Shown here: piece by piece, positions 20,501-28,176 of the stretch
Numbering within the stretch: the first letter of the stretch is position 1
Layout: every line of letters starts with the position of its first letter
From: Paenibacillus sp. SC116
GTDB taxonomy: Bacteria > Bacillota > Bacilli > Paenibacillales > Paenibacillaceae
NCBI RefSeq assembly: GCF_024733555.1
Contig: NZ_JANIOF010000001.1
Span: 2,662,777 to 2,726,776, forward strand
Direction: 5' to 3'
Length of the DNA: 64,000 nucleotides
The notes under the pieces: model-generated
Told to the model about the DNA's origin: nothing
Databases searched by the model: none
Seen by the model: only the letters and a program-made list of their open reading frames with translations
Position numbers and translations under genes: made by a program

Positions 20501-22115
20501 TCACTGCCAATATCGCTACGACGGAGTCGATAGAATGCTGCATCCATAGTCCCACGATAGATTCCCTTGTTACTCCCTTGGCGCTTAAATAGCGTGCCAG
20601 CCTATTAGCTTGCTCGTTCAATTGCTGGTACGTCCACTGTTCTTCTTCATACGTGATTACGATATCATTGGGTGTCCGTCTGACCTGCTCCTCAAATAGC
20701 TGGCTGACCGAATGATCGGAAGGGTACGGTACAAGCGTTGCGTTGTAGTCGTAGAGCTCTCTTACTCGCTCCTGCTCTGTTAGTATGGACAATTCCTTGA
20801 TAGCAGCCTGCGGATTATCTAACATTTGTTCGAAAATAAGATGCATTCGTTTGGACATTTCTTCGATCTGATTCGCGTGATACGCATCGAGGCGGTAGTC
20901 AAAATCAAGTGTCAGACCTTCGGATGCTGACCAGTCTTTAATGACGAGCTGAAGTTCATAGACTTGATGACCGTTGTAAATTTCCACATTTTCGATAGAC
21001 ATGCCATTTATCGTTGTAAGCAGCTTCGTATTGTAGTAGTTAATGCTCGTCTGGAATAGCTGATCATATCCTTGTTTCTTCAGCTCCAGATCCTGTACCA
21101 GCACATCGTACGGATATCGCTGATGGAAGTAACATTCCATCAATCCCTTCTGAGCAAGCTTAAGCGTCTCACCTATGCTCATCTCGACATCCAACTTCCA
21201 TCGGAACGGCATCGTACTCGTGAACATCCCGTACATCGACTTTTCCTTTTTGCCAGATCGATTCAGCACCGGCGTGCCGATAACGAGATCACATTGTTGG
21301 GTCATTTTGTACGCATAGATCAGATAGGCGAGTACAAAAAATGTATTCACTGATACCTTCGCTTCGCTTGTCATAGAATGAACGCGCTGGGAGAGTCCTG
21401 CATGAAGTTGTACAGAATAGCGTCTTCCCTCTGTGCTTGCAACAGACGATTGCGTTAAACTTTCCGGAAGCCATTGAAACTTGTCATGCCAGAACTGCTT
21501 GCTTTTACTACATCTCGGTGAGGTAAAATAATGCTCTGCATCTTGCACGTAGTTGACGTACGATGGCGGTTGTTGCTCATCTTCGAGGCGCTCGCCCTTC
21601 AACAGCCTCGTGTAGTTCTCGGCAATTTGTGACGTTGTCAACTGAATCGACCAGCCATCGGAAATGATGTGATGACACTTGACCAAGTAGCCATTATCCT
21701 CGTCCGATATACGAAATAACGCAAAATAGAAAAGCTTCGAGTTCAGTAACTGAAAGGGGCTCCCCGCCTCACGATGTACCCATGACCAAAAAGCTGATTC
21801 CGCATCCGCCTCTTCGGAAAAATCTAAGAAATCCAACGGTTGCGCTTCGTACTCTGTAACGACCTGTGCGATTTGTGTTGCTTCCCCATCCTGCTCCACA
21901 AGTTCAATTCTCAAGCCATCATGCTGTCGAATAAGGGTATGGATTGCTTGCTCCAACAAGCTAAAGTCAATCGCTCCCTTTATCCGAACGGGACCGCCTA
22001 TGTTGGCGAATGATGTGCCCGGAAAGATCTGTTCCATATACCAAATACGCTTTTGCGGATGGGTCAAAGAATACGTCGTATTGCTCGGAGCCTGAACCGA
22101 TGTTGGTACAGTCAT
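17571..22115 (-). CDS. NRPS initiation module: Cstarter-A(Asn)-PCP-E
   Basis: The protein has 1514 residues. A condensation domain (about 15-440, HHIISDGW at 148-155) opens the line; as the first domain it probably acylates the amino acid with a fatty acid. The adenylation domain has IYTSGSTGRPKG, YNEYGPTE and YRTGDL; its ten-residue code reads D-L-T-K-I-G-E-V-G-K, one conservative change from the known Asn code. A PCP with LGGDSIKAIQL is followed by an epimerization domain with HHLVVDGVSWR, RTVGWFTSMYPV and FNFLGDFD, and a short acidic docking end. The predicted intermediate is N-acyl-D-Asn, the cap used by ClbN, ZmaO and XcnA. The start ATG follows GGAGG. This is the first gene of the minus-strand operon. 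Confidence 0.93.
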   Translation of the reverse strand: MTVPTSVQAPSNTTYSLTHPQKRIWYMEQIFPGTSFANIGGPVRIKGAIDFSLLEQAIHTLIRQHDGLRIELVEQDGEATQIAQVVTEYEAQPLDFLDFSEEADAESAFWSWVHREAGSPFQLLNSKLFYFALFRISDEDNGYLVKCHHIISDGWSIQLTTSQIAENYTRLLKGERLEDEQQPPSYVNYVQDAEHYFTSPRCSKSKQFWHDKFQWLPESLTQSSVASTEGRRYSVQLHAGLSQRVHSMTSEAKVSVNTFFVLAYLIYAYKMTQQCDLVIGTPVLNRSGKKEKSMYGMFTSTMPFRWKLDVEMSIGETLKLAQKGLMECYFHQRYPYDVLVQDLELKKQGYDQLFQTSINYYNTKLLTTINGMSIENVEIYNGHQVYELQLVIKDWSASEGLTLDFDYRLDAYHANQIEEMSKRMHLIFEQMLDNPQAAIKELSILTEQERVRELYDYNATLVPYPSDHSVSQLFEEQVRRTPNDIVITYEEEQWTYQQLNEQANRLARYLSAKGVTRESIVGLWMQHSIDSVVAILAVMKAGGAYLPIDPAYPEERIRYMLEDSRTQLVLTNMTDGAIAEFVGEIQGYHSLELEKLDASNLGHVHEPTDLAYVIYTSGSTGRPKGAMIEHRGLTNYIWWAKNVYVRDEIPIFPLYSSLAFDLTVTSIFTPLICGGRIGVYRDDGDEFILYRIMSDNASTIVKLTPAHLALLKERDYQHSTVRRFIVGGEDLKADLARDITALFGQSIEIYNEYGPTETVVGCMIHLFNSSEDRQVSVPIGVPAHNVMLYILDPDQNPVGAGAIGELYIAGDGVARGYLHREELTKERFLNNPFVEGTRMYRTGDLVKRLEDGKIEYVGRVDHQVKIRGYRIETGEIEKVMMQHEAIQDAVVIDLENETLGKYLCAYIVKKCSIASSELKSYLSAQVPSYMVPSIFVELDEIPLTINGKVNRALLPEPDFTLIQEYEHVAARSSNEAKLIEIVSGVLQHNRIGITDHFYDLGGDSIKAIQLSSRLNKAGYALKVRDILEYPILEQMALRIQPLHGSHVYSQERCEGVLEPLPIAHWFFQLQLREPDYYHQSVLLQLQQEIDLHVLEAILVQLVEHHDGLRLQVDMQTETLTYLSQSDRTRLVHSVSLAEFDSDNQTQQLRMLEHCETFKSQFRLLDTLLIGMCLFDLGGNGKRLLITAHHLVVDGVSWRILLEDLAEALHSHSKGEVYQLPSKTASLQMWSQYVRNHPIAEQELHDWQSTIEQIRFIPTEIQHGEALMSSANTIEQWLTVEQTRGLLYESHRAYGTKPLELLLAALSHAIYSCFDMEEAVVELESHGREQLHDEIDLSRTVGWFTSMYPVKLMMPARGSDVSALTSLIKTTKERLRTIPDQGIGFGLLQAQKKLVSIYDAKKLIRFNFLGDFDSIWDNSWFTLAKENSGPDTSKYNALTSLLDVQAMIVNQSLRVSITYSQNQFTNKTIAAFMQSYGEALTLITNHCLGKQVKEYTPSDFETIAISQDELDSLFL

Positions 22116-22740
22116 AACATCCCTCCATTTCGTTCCATTTCATATCACATCGACCGATTGCGCATTCCCGCGCTCCTGTCCTATATCGAAGAACAATGAT
22201 AGAAGTGAATCTGAGTCATTCCTGAATCATTAAGTTGGTAAACAAGCTTATGTGAGATGGTGTGGGTTAGTTAAAGATTGGATCTTGGGTTCGTTCTTAT
22301 GTTCTTCTAGTAGGTTAGGTTGATCTCATGAGTAGAATTAGAAAAGTGTGTCTGATAAGTTGGGGATTGCAGGATGGAATATCGAATCATAGTGATAGAA
22401 TTAGAAATACTTTATCAAAGCTCGTCGAATAAAGTCAACAAGACGAAAGTTGTGTTCGAAAAACGTTCACTTTGGGCGAAAGTAGTATTTATACCCAATA
22501 TTTGTATTCTTCTGTCATTCTCGCTGCAAGCGTTAATAATTGCCCGATGCCGAGAAAACCCTTACGGTATCAGACATTTTCTATTTTCTGGAACGAAAAT
22601 TTATGATCTACCGATAACTATCGACACGTCTTATCGCCTTCTATTTTATTGAAATAGTGAGTAGTTAATTCTTCAATTTGACTTGAATCATTCGAATCTT
22701 CTATCTTAAGTTTTGATAAAGTTACGTTAAAGTTTATGAA
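22116..22740. promoter_or_regulatory. Leader/promoter region of the NRPS-PKS operon
   Basis: About 620 nt separate the first NRPS gene from the asnA stem-loop. The stretch nearest the NRPS carries its GGAGGGATG ribosome site and must hold the operon promoter. I could not pick a convincing -35/-10 pair or operator. A 92-codon open frame on the plus strand has no ribosome site and no recognisable product, and I do not call it a gene. Confidence 0.5.
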
Positions 22741-22777
22741 ATAACTGCCCTAGACATCATTATCATAGGGCAGTTAT
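22741..22777 (-). terminator. asnA: Stem-loop downstream of asnA
   Basis: A 14-bp stem with one bulge, built on AACTGCCCTA and TAGGGCAGTT, lies 60 nt past the asnA stop. The T-run after it on the minus strand is weak (TTTC). Nearly the same stem sequence forms the glmS terminator at 55.1 kb, so this is probably the asnA terminator or one copy of a dispersed stem-loop. Confidence 0.65.
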
Positions 22778-22836
22778 CGTCACCTTTATCAACGGTCTCA
22801 ACTCGCCCTTTAACTGAGCGATATTGATTTTTATAG

Positions 22837-23859
22837 TTAGCTGATGACGTCAAGCAACTCAATCTCACGTTCCCTGCATGCTTGTACCATTTCCTTCGGC
22901 CATACAGACATCTGCACCTGACCAATATGGAGCTTGCGCAGCAGAAGCATAACAACACGGGATTGGCCAATCCCCCCACCCATTGTATAAGGGAGAGTGC
23001 CATTCAGAAGCATTTGATGAAAAGGAAGCTCTGTACGGTTCTCACAACCACTATCTCGAAGTTGACGTTCAAGTGCGGTCTCATCTACACGAATGCCCAT
23101 GGAAGAAATTTCAACGGACGTCTCCATAACAGGATACCAGACGATAATATCTCCATTTAGCTGCCAATCGTCATAGTCTGGAGATCTGCCATCATGCGGC
23201 TCACCAGAAGCCAAGTTACCGCCAATTTGCATAATAAAGACCGCGCCCTTCTCTTTTGCGATCCTGTGCTCGCGCTCTTTAGGCGTCGTATCTACTCCAT
23301 ACAAATCTTCAAGCTCTTGCGACGTTATGAAAGTTATTTCTTGTGGTAAGAAAGGCTCTAATGACGAATCCAGTTCTGCTACTTCCTCTTCTGTCATTTT
23401 AAGTGCCTCATAGATGAGGAGGACCTTTTCCTTCAACATTTCCATCGTTCGTTCTTGTCTATCGATAACCAGTTCCCAATCCCATTGGTCGACGTACAGC
23501 GAATGCAGTTGACTCAGCACTTCGTCACGCCGGATCGCCCGCATATCCGCGTAAAGTCCTTCTCCCGGCTGCAAATCATAATAGTGAGTAGCCATCCGCT
23601 TCCACTTAGCCAACGACTGCACAACCTCCAGCATCATTGGCGGGTAACCAGCTGTATCGAACGCGACACATCGTTCCCAGCCATTCAAGTTATCATTGAC
23701 GCCCGTGTCCCCCTCTACAAATAAAGGAGCTGACACCTTCATCAAGTTCAACTTCTCGCTCAGCTTATGTTCGAACAAACTTTTTACTTTGTGAATCAAC
23801 TTCTCAGTCGCCTTTTTGGATACATTACTCTCCAGTACGGTCCGTGCTTGAATAACCAC
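22837..23859 (-). CDS. asnA: Aspartate-ammonia ligase (asparagine synthetase A)
   Basis: AsnA makes Asn from Asp, ammonia and ATP and resembles class II aminoacyl-tRNA synthetases. Family motifs are clear: SLAKWKR, GEGLYADMRAIRRDE, LHSLYVDQWDWE, GAVFIMQIGG, DYDDWQLNGDIIVW, SSMGIRVD and GGGIGQSRVVMLLL, which carries the class II motif 3 Arg. The open frame extends to a TTG at 23874, but the GTG at 23859 has GGGGGC at normal spacing and is preferred, giving about 340 residues. No T-box leader is visible upstream. It is oriented like the NRPS operon and lies directly upstream of an Asn-loading module, so it may secure Asn supply for the product as well as for protein synthesis. Confidence 0.93.
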   Translation of the reverse strand: MVIQARTVLESNVSKKATEKLIHKVKSLFEHKLSEKLNLMKVSAPLFVEGDTGVNDNLNGWERCVAFDTAGYPPMMLEVVQSLAKWKRMATHYYDLQPGEGLYADMRAIRRDEVLSQLHSLYVDQWDWELVIDRQERTMEMLKEKVLLIYEALKMTEEEVAELDSSLEPFLPQEITFITSQELEDLYGVDTTPKEREHRIAKEKGAVFIMQIGGNLASGEPHDGRSPDYDDWQLNGDIIVWYPVMETSVEISSMGIRVDETALERQLRDSGCENRTELPFHQMLLNGTLPYTMGGGIGQSRVVMLLLRKLHIGQVQMSVWPKEMVQACREREIELLDVIS

Positions 23860-23874
23860 TATAAATGCCCCCAA

Positions 23875-24492
23875 GCTTTCAACATTTTTTTAATAGACTA
23901 AAGAACCTTCGAGCTTCTAACAAAAGTAAGGTCAATGAAATAAATAGATAAGATAAATATAGGAAATTCTACACAGTGTGCAATTGTGCTTTGGAAGTGT
24001 TGTAGGAATAATCTTAGAAGTTAGAGAGGAAATAACGTACGTGATGATGTTCCGTGTAGTTAATATTCCATGTAGTTAATAACTTAAACTTTCTTCTTTA
24101 GTACCCATCCGTTTGCTACCAGCAGGGTTGTTGGCTGCGAATGTTGAAACGAATGTGCCAAAAATATCTCCCTTATTTGTTTGAATTAATGTTCTAGGTG
24201 CATCGTACACACCTTTAAATGGAAAATCAAGACACTATAACAACCTTTCAATAATTATTTCGCTAATCGTTGATAGTTTTACCGGGGATATGATCATGCT
24301 GCCTGCATTAAGCTACTGTAATTTTTTAATCTTGAATGACATCGTCATAGGGCGAGTTAATTACTTAAAGTGAACTTAAGGTTAAAGAAAGAGGAATTAC
24401 CGATCATAGGTAGAAATTGTATTTTGACGCAGAAGGGTATATATTGGTTTGAACAAATATCCTAGTTAACAGATTAGAGAAGGAGGAGTGTA
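23875..24492. other. Divergent intergenic region between asnA and a glycosyltransferase
   Basis: This AT-rich 618-nt stretch lies between two divergent genes and should hold both promoters. The plus-strand gene has an excellent AGAAGGAGG site at its right end. I saw no T-box, riboswitch, repeat or credible small gene, and no promoter pair I would defend. Confidence 0.5.
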
Positions 24493-25743
24493 ATGTCTAA
24501 GCTGATATATTTCGGGATCGATCTACACGGACATATCAATGTTTCGCTGGGGTTAATACGGGCGCTTGTTGAGAAGGGTGAGGAAGTACTCTACTACTCC
24601 AGTAACGAGTTCCGTGAAAAAATTGAGGCAACCGGCGCTCAGTTTAGGAATTACGAGGATATGGGTGGATTCGAAATGCGAGAGGGAGATCGCGTCGATA
24701 CGTTCCTGCTATTCTCCCATTACATTTTAGATAAAAGCAGAGTACTCGTAGAACGATTCAAAGATGAGGTTACGGCATGGGAACCTGATTACATCATTCA
24801 TGATGCATTTGCGTATTGGGGAAAAGAATTTGCCCAACTACTTGGTGTTCCTGGCATTTCGGCATTCGCCACGTTCGCATATATCGACGAAATGGCAGAT
24901 TTCGATCCTAACTTCTTTATTTCTAATTTTATTCGGCTTGAAGAGCATTCGGCCTATAAGAAATATAAGGAAGCTGATCTTTACCGTAGATTAGTTGACA
25001 TGTCCTCCAAAACCATTGCATCGAAATATGGGCTAAGTAACGTGAATGTCATTAATGATATCTTAGGAAGCAAAGAGAAACTAAATATTATATATAGTTC
25101 CAAGTCCGTTTATTTATTCCCGGATTCGTTCGACGATAGCTATTTATTTGCTGGTTACTCGATCACTCCGCGCGAAGAGACGGTGGAATTTCCTTTCGAT
25201 GAACTTGATGGCAGGCCGTTAATTTACATTTCGTTCGGTACTATCTTGAATGAATTGGAGAAGCTATTCCTAAACTGTTTCGAAGCTTTTGGACAATCGG
25301 ATGTACAGGTAGTAATGTCAGTGGGCAATCGTATGCGATTGGATGACCTTAAAGGCATTCCCGACAATTTTATCATCCGCAATTATGTGCCGCAGCTTGA
25401 TATACTGAAGCAAGCAAGTGTGTTTATTAATCATGCAGGCACGAATAGCGTGTACGAAAGCATCTGCTTCGAGGTGCCACAGGTCGTCATACCGCAAGCT
25501 TTCGATGAATTTATGGGAGCTGTAATGGTAGAGCAGGCTGGAATCGGGATTTACATAAGAAATATGGCTCCAACTGCCGACGAACTGCGGGAGGCGGTGC
25601 AGCAAGTGCTGTCGGATTCGACTTACAAAGACCGCAGCACAACGATAAAAGCTAGTTTCAAGCCCTTGGATTATGCAATCAATGAGATTGCCGCATATGT
25701 GGAGCGAGAGCGCGCCGCATCAATTTCAACCGTACGCTCCTAA
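24493..25743 (+). CDS. Macrolide-type (MGT/GT1) glycosyltransferase, paralogue of the in-operon enzyme
   Basis: A 416-residue GT-B enzyme with the same landmarks as the glycosyltransferase at 16-17.5 kb: IYFGIDLHGHINVSLGL at the N-terminus, YISFGTILNELE, NYVPQLDIL and NHAGTNSVYESI...PQAFDEF in the donor half. By eye the two share well over half their residues along the whole length, so they are paralogues from a duplication. It has its own strong ribosome site and terminator, and is the only clear plus-strand gene in the window. Separate control of a second copy would suit a resistance role, modifying and silencing the antibiotic, but a second sugar-adding step is equally possible. Confidence 0.88.
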   Translation: MSKLIYFGIDLHGHINVSLGLIRALVEKGEEVLYYSSNEFREKIEATGAQFRNYEDMGGFEMREGDRVDTFLLFSHYILDKSRVLVERFKDEVTAWEPDYIIHDAFAYWGKEFAQLLGVPGISAFATFAYIDEMADFDPNFFISNFIRLEEHSAYKKYKEADLYRRLVDMSSKTIASKYGLSNVNVINDILGSKEKLNIIYSSKSVYLFPDSFDDSYLFAGYSITPREETVEFPFDELDGRPLIYISFGTILNELEKLFLNCFEAFGQSDVQVVMSVGNRMRLDDLKGIPDNFIIRNYVPQLDILKQASVFINHAGTNSVYESICFEVPQVVIPQAFDEFMGAVMVEQAGIGIYIRNMAPTADELREAVQQVLSDSTYKDRSTTIKASFKPLDYAINEIAAYVERERAASISTVRS

Positions 25744-25835
25744 TAGGTATCAGGAGGATTTGGCGCGGAAGTTCAATGTTAACAATTTGAAATACAGGCC
25801 ATTCCATGTTCCTCCCTCTTAGCTGCTGAATACGA

Positions 25836-25866
25836 AAGAACGTGCCGATCCAATCGACACGTTCTT
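25836..25866 (+). terminator. Terminator of the plus-strand glycosyltransferase
   Basis: A 9-bp perfect stem (AAGAACGTG / CACGTTCTT) is followed by a T-rich tract on the plus strand, 93 nt past the stop of the glycosyltransferase gene. It faces away from the convergent transporter gene. Confidence 0.85.
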
Positions 25867-25998
25867 ATTTTATTTTTCCCTTGCAATATGTTGTACCTAT
25901 CACATCTTATATATTCGATACCTTATTACTATCACTGTAAAATAGCTTCAAGCCACACATTCAGTAGTCTCTCTTATCGTTAAAAGGTTTCACTGCGA

Positions 25999-27261
25999 TT
26001 ATCCCGCATTATAATGCGGTTTTAGCATAGCTTCCACAGCTTCTTGGTTCTCGGCCGACTTCTTACGTTGGCCGGGTACGGAGATAAAGAGTGCAATCAA
26101 GAAAGATATCATACACAAGACCGCGATTACATTAAAGGTAACTTGGAAACCACCGAACAAAGCACTAAGGAACGAACCAGCCAAAGCACCTAAACCGAAT
26201 CCTTGATAAATAATTCCGTAGTTTTTGCTTTGATTTTTCAAGCCGAAATAGTCAGCCACAATCGCAGGAAAGACCGTGATATTACCGCCAAAGCAGAATG
26301 CAATCACCCCGACACATAGGAAGAAAATGCCCATGTTCAAAGGTACGAAGCTTAATGTCATGACTGACAAAGCCGTTGCGAACAGCGCACCGGCTACCAC
26401 TTTCATACGTCCTACTTTATCGGACAATGCACCGAGTATGATCCGGCCGGCCGTATTGAAAATCGCCACCATAGCTACAGCATTCGCTGCTGTACTAATA
26501 TCAAGACCGGCAAGCTGAACACCGATGTCTTTGACGATACCGATTAGGTACAACCCGCTCATACAAGCTGTGAATAGAATAATGAAGAGCATATACGCTT
26601 CTTTCGTACGCAGCATTTCTTTGACCGTATAATTTTTTTGACTGACCGATTGAGTATTGGCTTTCATAGGTGTTTCTGTCATTACAGCTTCTTTAATTAA
26701 GAATGAACCGGCAATTACCATCACCAGCACGATCAATCCCCAGACTAGGAAAGCTTGGGAAACCCCCAACGTATTGATGAAATGCCCATTGATATATTTA
26801 AAGAGTAAGCTGCCCGTCCCAAAAGCCCCTACGGAGATCCCCGCTATTAGCCCTTTGCGTTCAGGAAACCATTTCATTAAGTTCGATAGCGATGTGATAT
26901 ATGCTGTACCATCTGCATAGCCAACAACGACACCAGCAAGCAAGTATAACATCCACAACGATGAAACTTGTGAGCTAGCGATCAGCCCTGCACCGAGAAC
27001 AGCACCTGAGATCATCGTCAAATTCCTAATTCCGATACGATCCTGTATTTTACCAGCGAACAGTGTCGCAAAAGCAAGTGCAAAGCTGGTAATGGAAAAA
27101 GTAATCGATACAGAGCTAAGCTCCCATCCAAACTTGTCAGCTAACGGCTGATTAAATAAACTCCACGTATATATGGTGCCCAATCCCATCTGTACTATGA
27201 TTGTTCCAAGTACGATCATCCACCGATTTACCTGTCGTTGAGTTGCTTGAGGCATACTCAT
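25999..27261 (-). CDS. yhjX: OFA-family MFS transporter, YhjX-like
   Basis: A 420-residue, 12-helix major facilitator protein of the oxalate/formate antiporter family. Its sequence follows E. coli YhjX closely, e.g. GTIYTWSLFN, LSNLMKWFPERKGLIAG, TACMSGLYLIGIVKDI, NTAGRIILGALSDKVGR and GGNITVFPAIVADYFGL. In E. coli, YhjX is the main target of the pyruvate-responsive YpdA/YpdB system. Here it lies directly downstream of genes for close YpdA and YpdB relatives, with a matching binding site in between, so expression is probably switched on by extracellular pyruvate. The substrate (pyruvate or a related organic acid) is inferred. The ATG at 27261 has a GAGGGG-type site upstream. Confidence 0.88.
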   Translation of the reverse strand: MSMPQATQRQVNRWMIVLGTIIVQMGLGTIYTWSLFNQPLADKFGWELSSVSITFSITSFALAFATLFAGKIQDRIGIRNLTMISGAVLGAGLIASSQVSSLWMLYLLAGVVVGYADGTAYITSLSNLMKWFPERKGLIAGISVGAFGTGSLLFKYINGHFINTLGVSQAFLVWGLIVLVMVIAGSFLIKEAVMTETPMKANTQSVSQKNYTVKEMLRTKEAYMLFIILFTACMSGLYLIGIVKDIGVQLAGLDISTAANAVAMVAIFNTAGRIILGALSDKVGRMKVVAGALFATALSVMTLSFVPLNMGIFFLCVGVIAFCFGGNITVFPAIVADYFGLKNQSKNYGIIYQGFGLGALAGSFLSALFGGFQVTFNVIAVLCMISFLIALFISVPGQRKKSAENQEAVEAMLKPHYNAG

Positions 27262-27397
27262 GATAAATCCCCTCTTTCCATTCTGCTATGATCATGATGT
27301 GTGCGTTATCTGTATGTGTAGGGAAGAAAAGCCTCTTACTCCTTGCTTTCACACCCTTATCTTACAAGAGAGAACGCTTTCTTGAGCCAAGCACGAC

Positions 27398-27428
27398 ATG
27401 AAATGACGGGATTACGGAATGAACTGCC
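27398..27428 (-). promoter_or_regulatory. yhjX: Two-copy YpdB-type binding site upstream of yhjX
   Basis: On the minus strand this reads GGCAGTTCAT, an 11-nt gap, then GTCATTTCAT. The reported E. coli YpdB site at yhjX is two copies of GGCATTTCAT separated by 11 nt; each half here differs at one position. It ends 137 nt upstream of the transporter start and begins right after the ypdB stop, so it lies in the transporter's promoter region. Confidence 0.8.
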
Positions 27429-27429
27429 T

Positions 27430-28176
27430 TTATATATGCATCAACTGCCTAAATTCTTTGACTTTACTTCGACTGACGGGCACTTTCGCATCCATATCAC
27501 GCAGACGAAGCAGATAGGTATTGTTGAACCATGGAACGATTTCATGGATTTGAGACAAATTGACGGTATAGGAACGATGACAACGGTAGAATCGATCTTG
27601 AGGCAGCAGGGCATGAAAGTCCGAAATACTCATCGGCATCGTATACATACCACTCTTCGTGAATACGTTCGTCACCTTTTCTTGTGCCTCCGCATAGTAG
27701 ATGTCATCGCTGCTCGTCACGATATACTTCTCATTTTTCAGCAGATTAATGCGCTTCTCCTCCGACCTTTGTCTGCTGTCCACAGCATTTTGACTTCCTT
27801 CTTGCTGCTGATCCCGTTCGAAAGCGGTCTCCAACTTATGCAACATCGCAGCAATTCGTTTCTCGTCATAGGGCTTTAATATATAATCGAACGCTTCCAG
27901 CTCAAAGGCTTGGGCAGCATGTTCCTTATAAGCGGTTGTAAAAATAACATACGGTTTTCGCGCGAATTTACTTATATTAGTTGCTAGAAGCATTCCGTCC
28001 AAGGATGGGATGTTAATATCGAGAAAAATCGCATCGACTTCCTTCTCCTGCAGAAATTTAAGCACATCAAGACCGTCCTCGAATCGTTCCACAATTTCAA
28101 CGCGGCTATGTTTTGTAATCAAATACTCCAGCTCTTCACGGGCTAATACTTCATCTTCCACAATTATTGCTCTCAT
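27430..28176 (-). CDS. ypdB: LytTR-family response regulator, YpdB-like
   Basis: A 248-residue regulator with an N-terminal receiver domain (acidic residues in VEDE, phospho-acceptor Asp in [13 protein letters not shown], Lys in YILKPYD) and a C-terminal LytTR DNA-binding domain ([46 protein letters not shown]). Resemblance to E. coli YpdB runs through the whole protein, including GLDVLKFLQ and [15 protein letters not shown]. The ATG overlaps the kinase stop as ATGA, so the pair is translationally coupled. It should bind the site at 27398-27428 and activate the adjacent transporter gene. Confidence 0.92.
   Translation of the reverse strand: MRAIIVEDEVLAREELEYLITKHSRVEIVERFEDGLDVLKFLQEKEVDAIFLDINIPSLDGMLLATNISKFARKPYVIFTTAYKEHAAQAFELEAFDYILKPYDEKRIAAMLHKLETAFERDQQQEGSQNAVDSRQRSEEKRINLLKNEKYIVTSSDDIYYAEAQEKVTNVFTKSGMYTMPMSISDFHALLPQDRFYRCHRSYTVNLSQIHEIVPWFNNTYLLRLRDMDAKVPVSRSKVKEFRQLMHI

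Noticed and set aside
22374..22652. 92-codon plus-strand open frame upstream of the NRPS operon
   Set aside because: No ribosome site, unusual composition and no recognisable family; probably chance in AT-rich DNA.
23860..24200. Possible T-box leader for asnA
   Set aside because: The conserved T-box element (AGGGTGGAACCGCG type) and a following terminator were looked for on the minus strand and not found.
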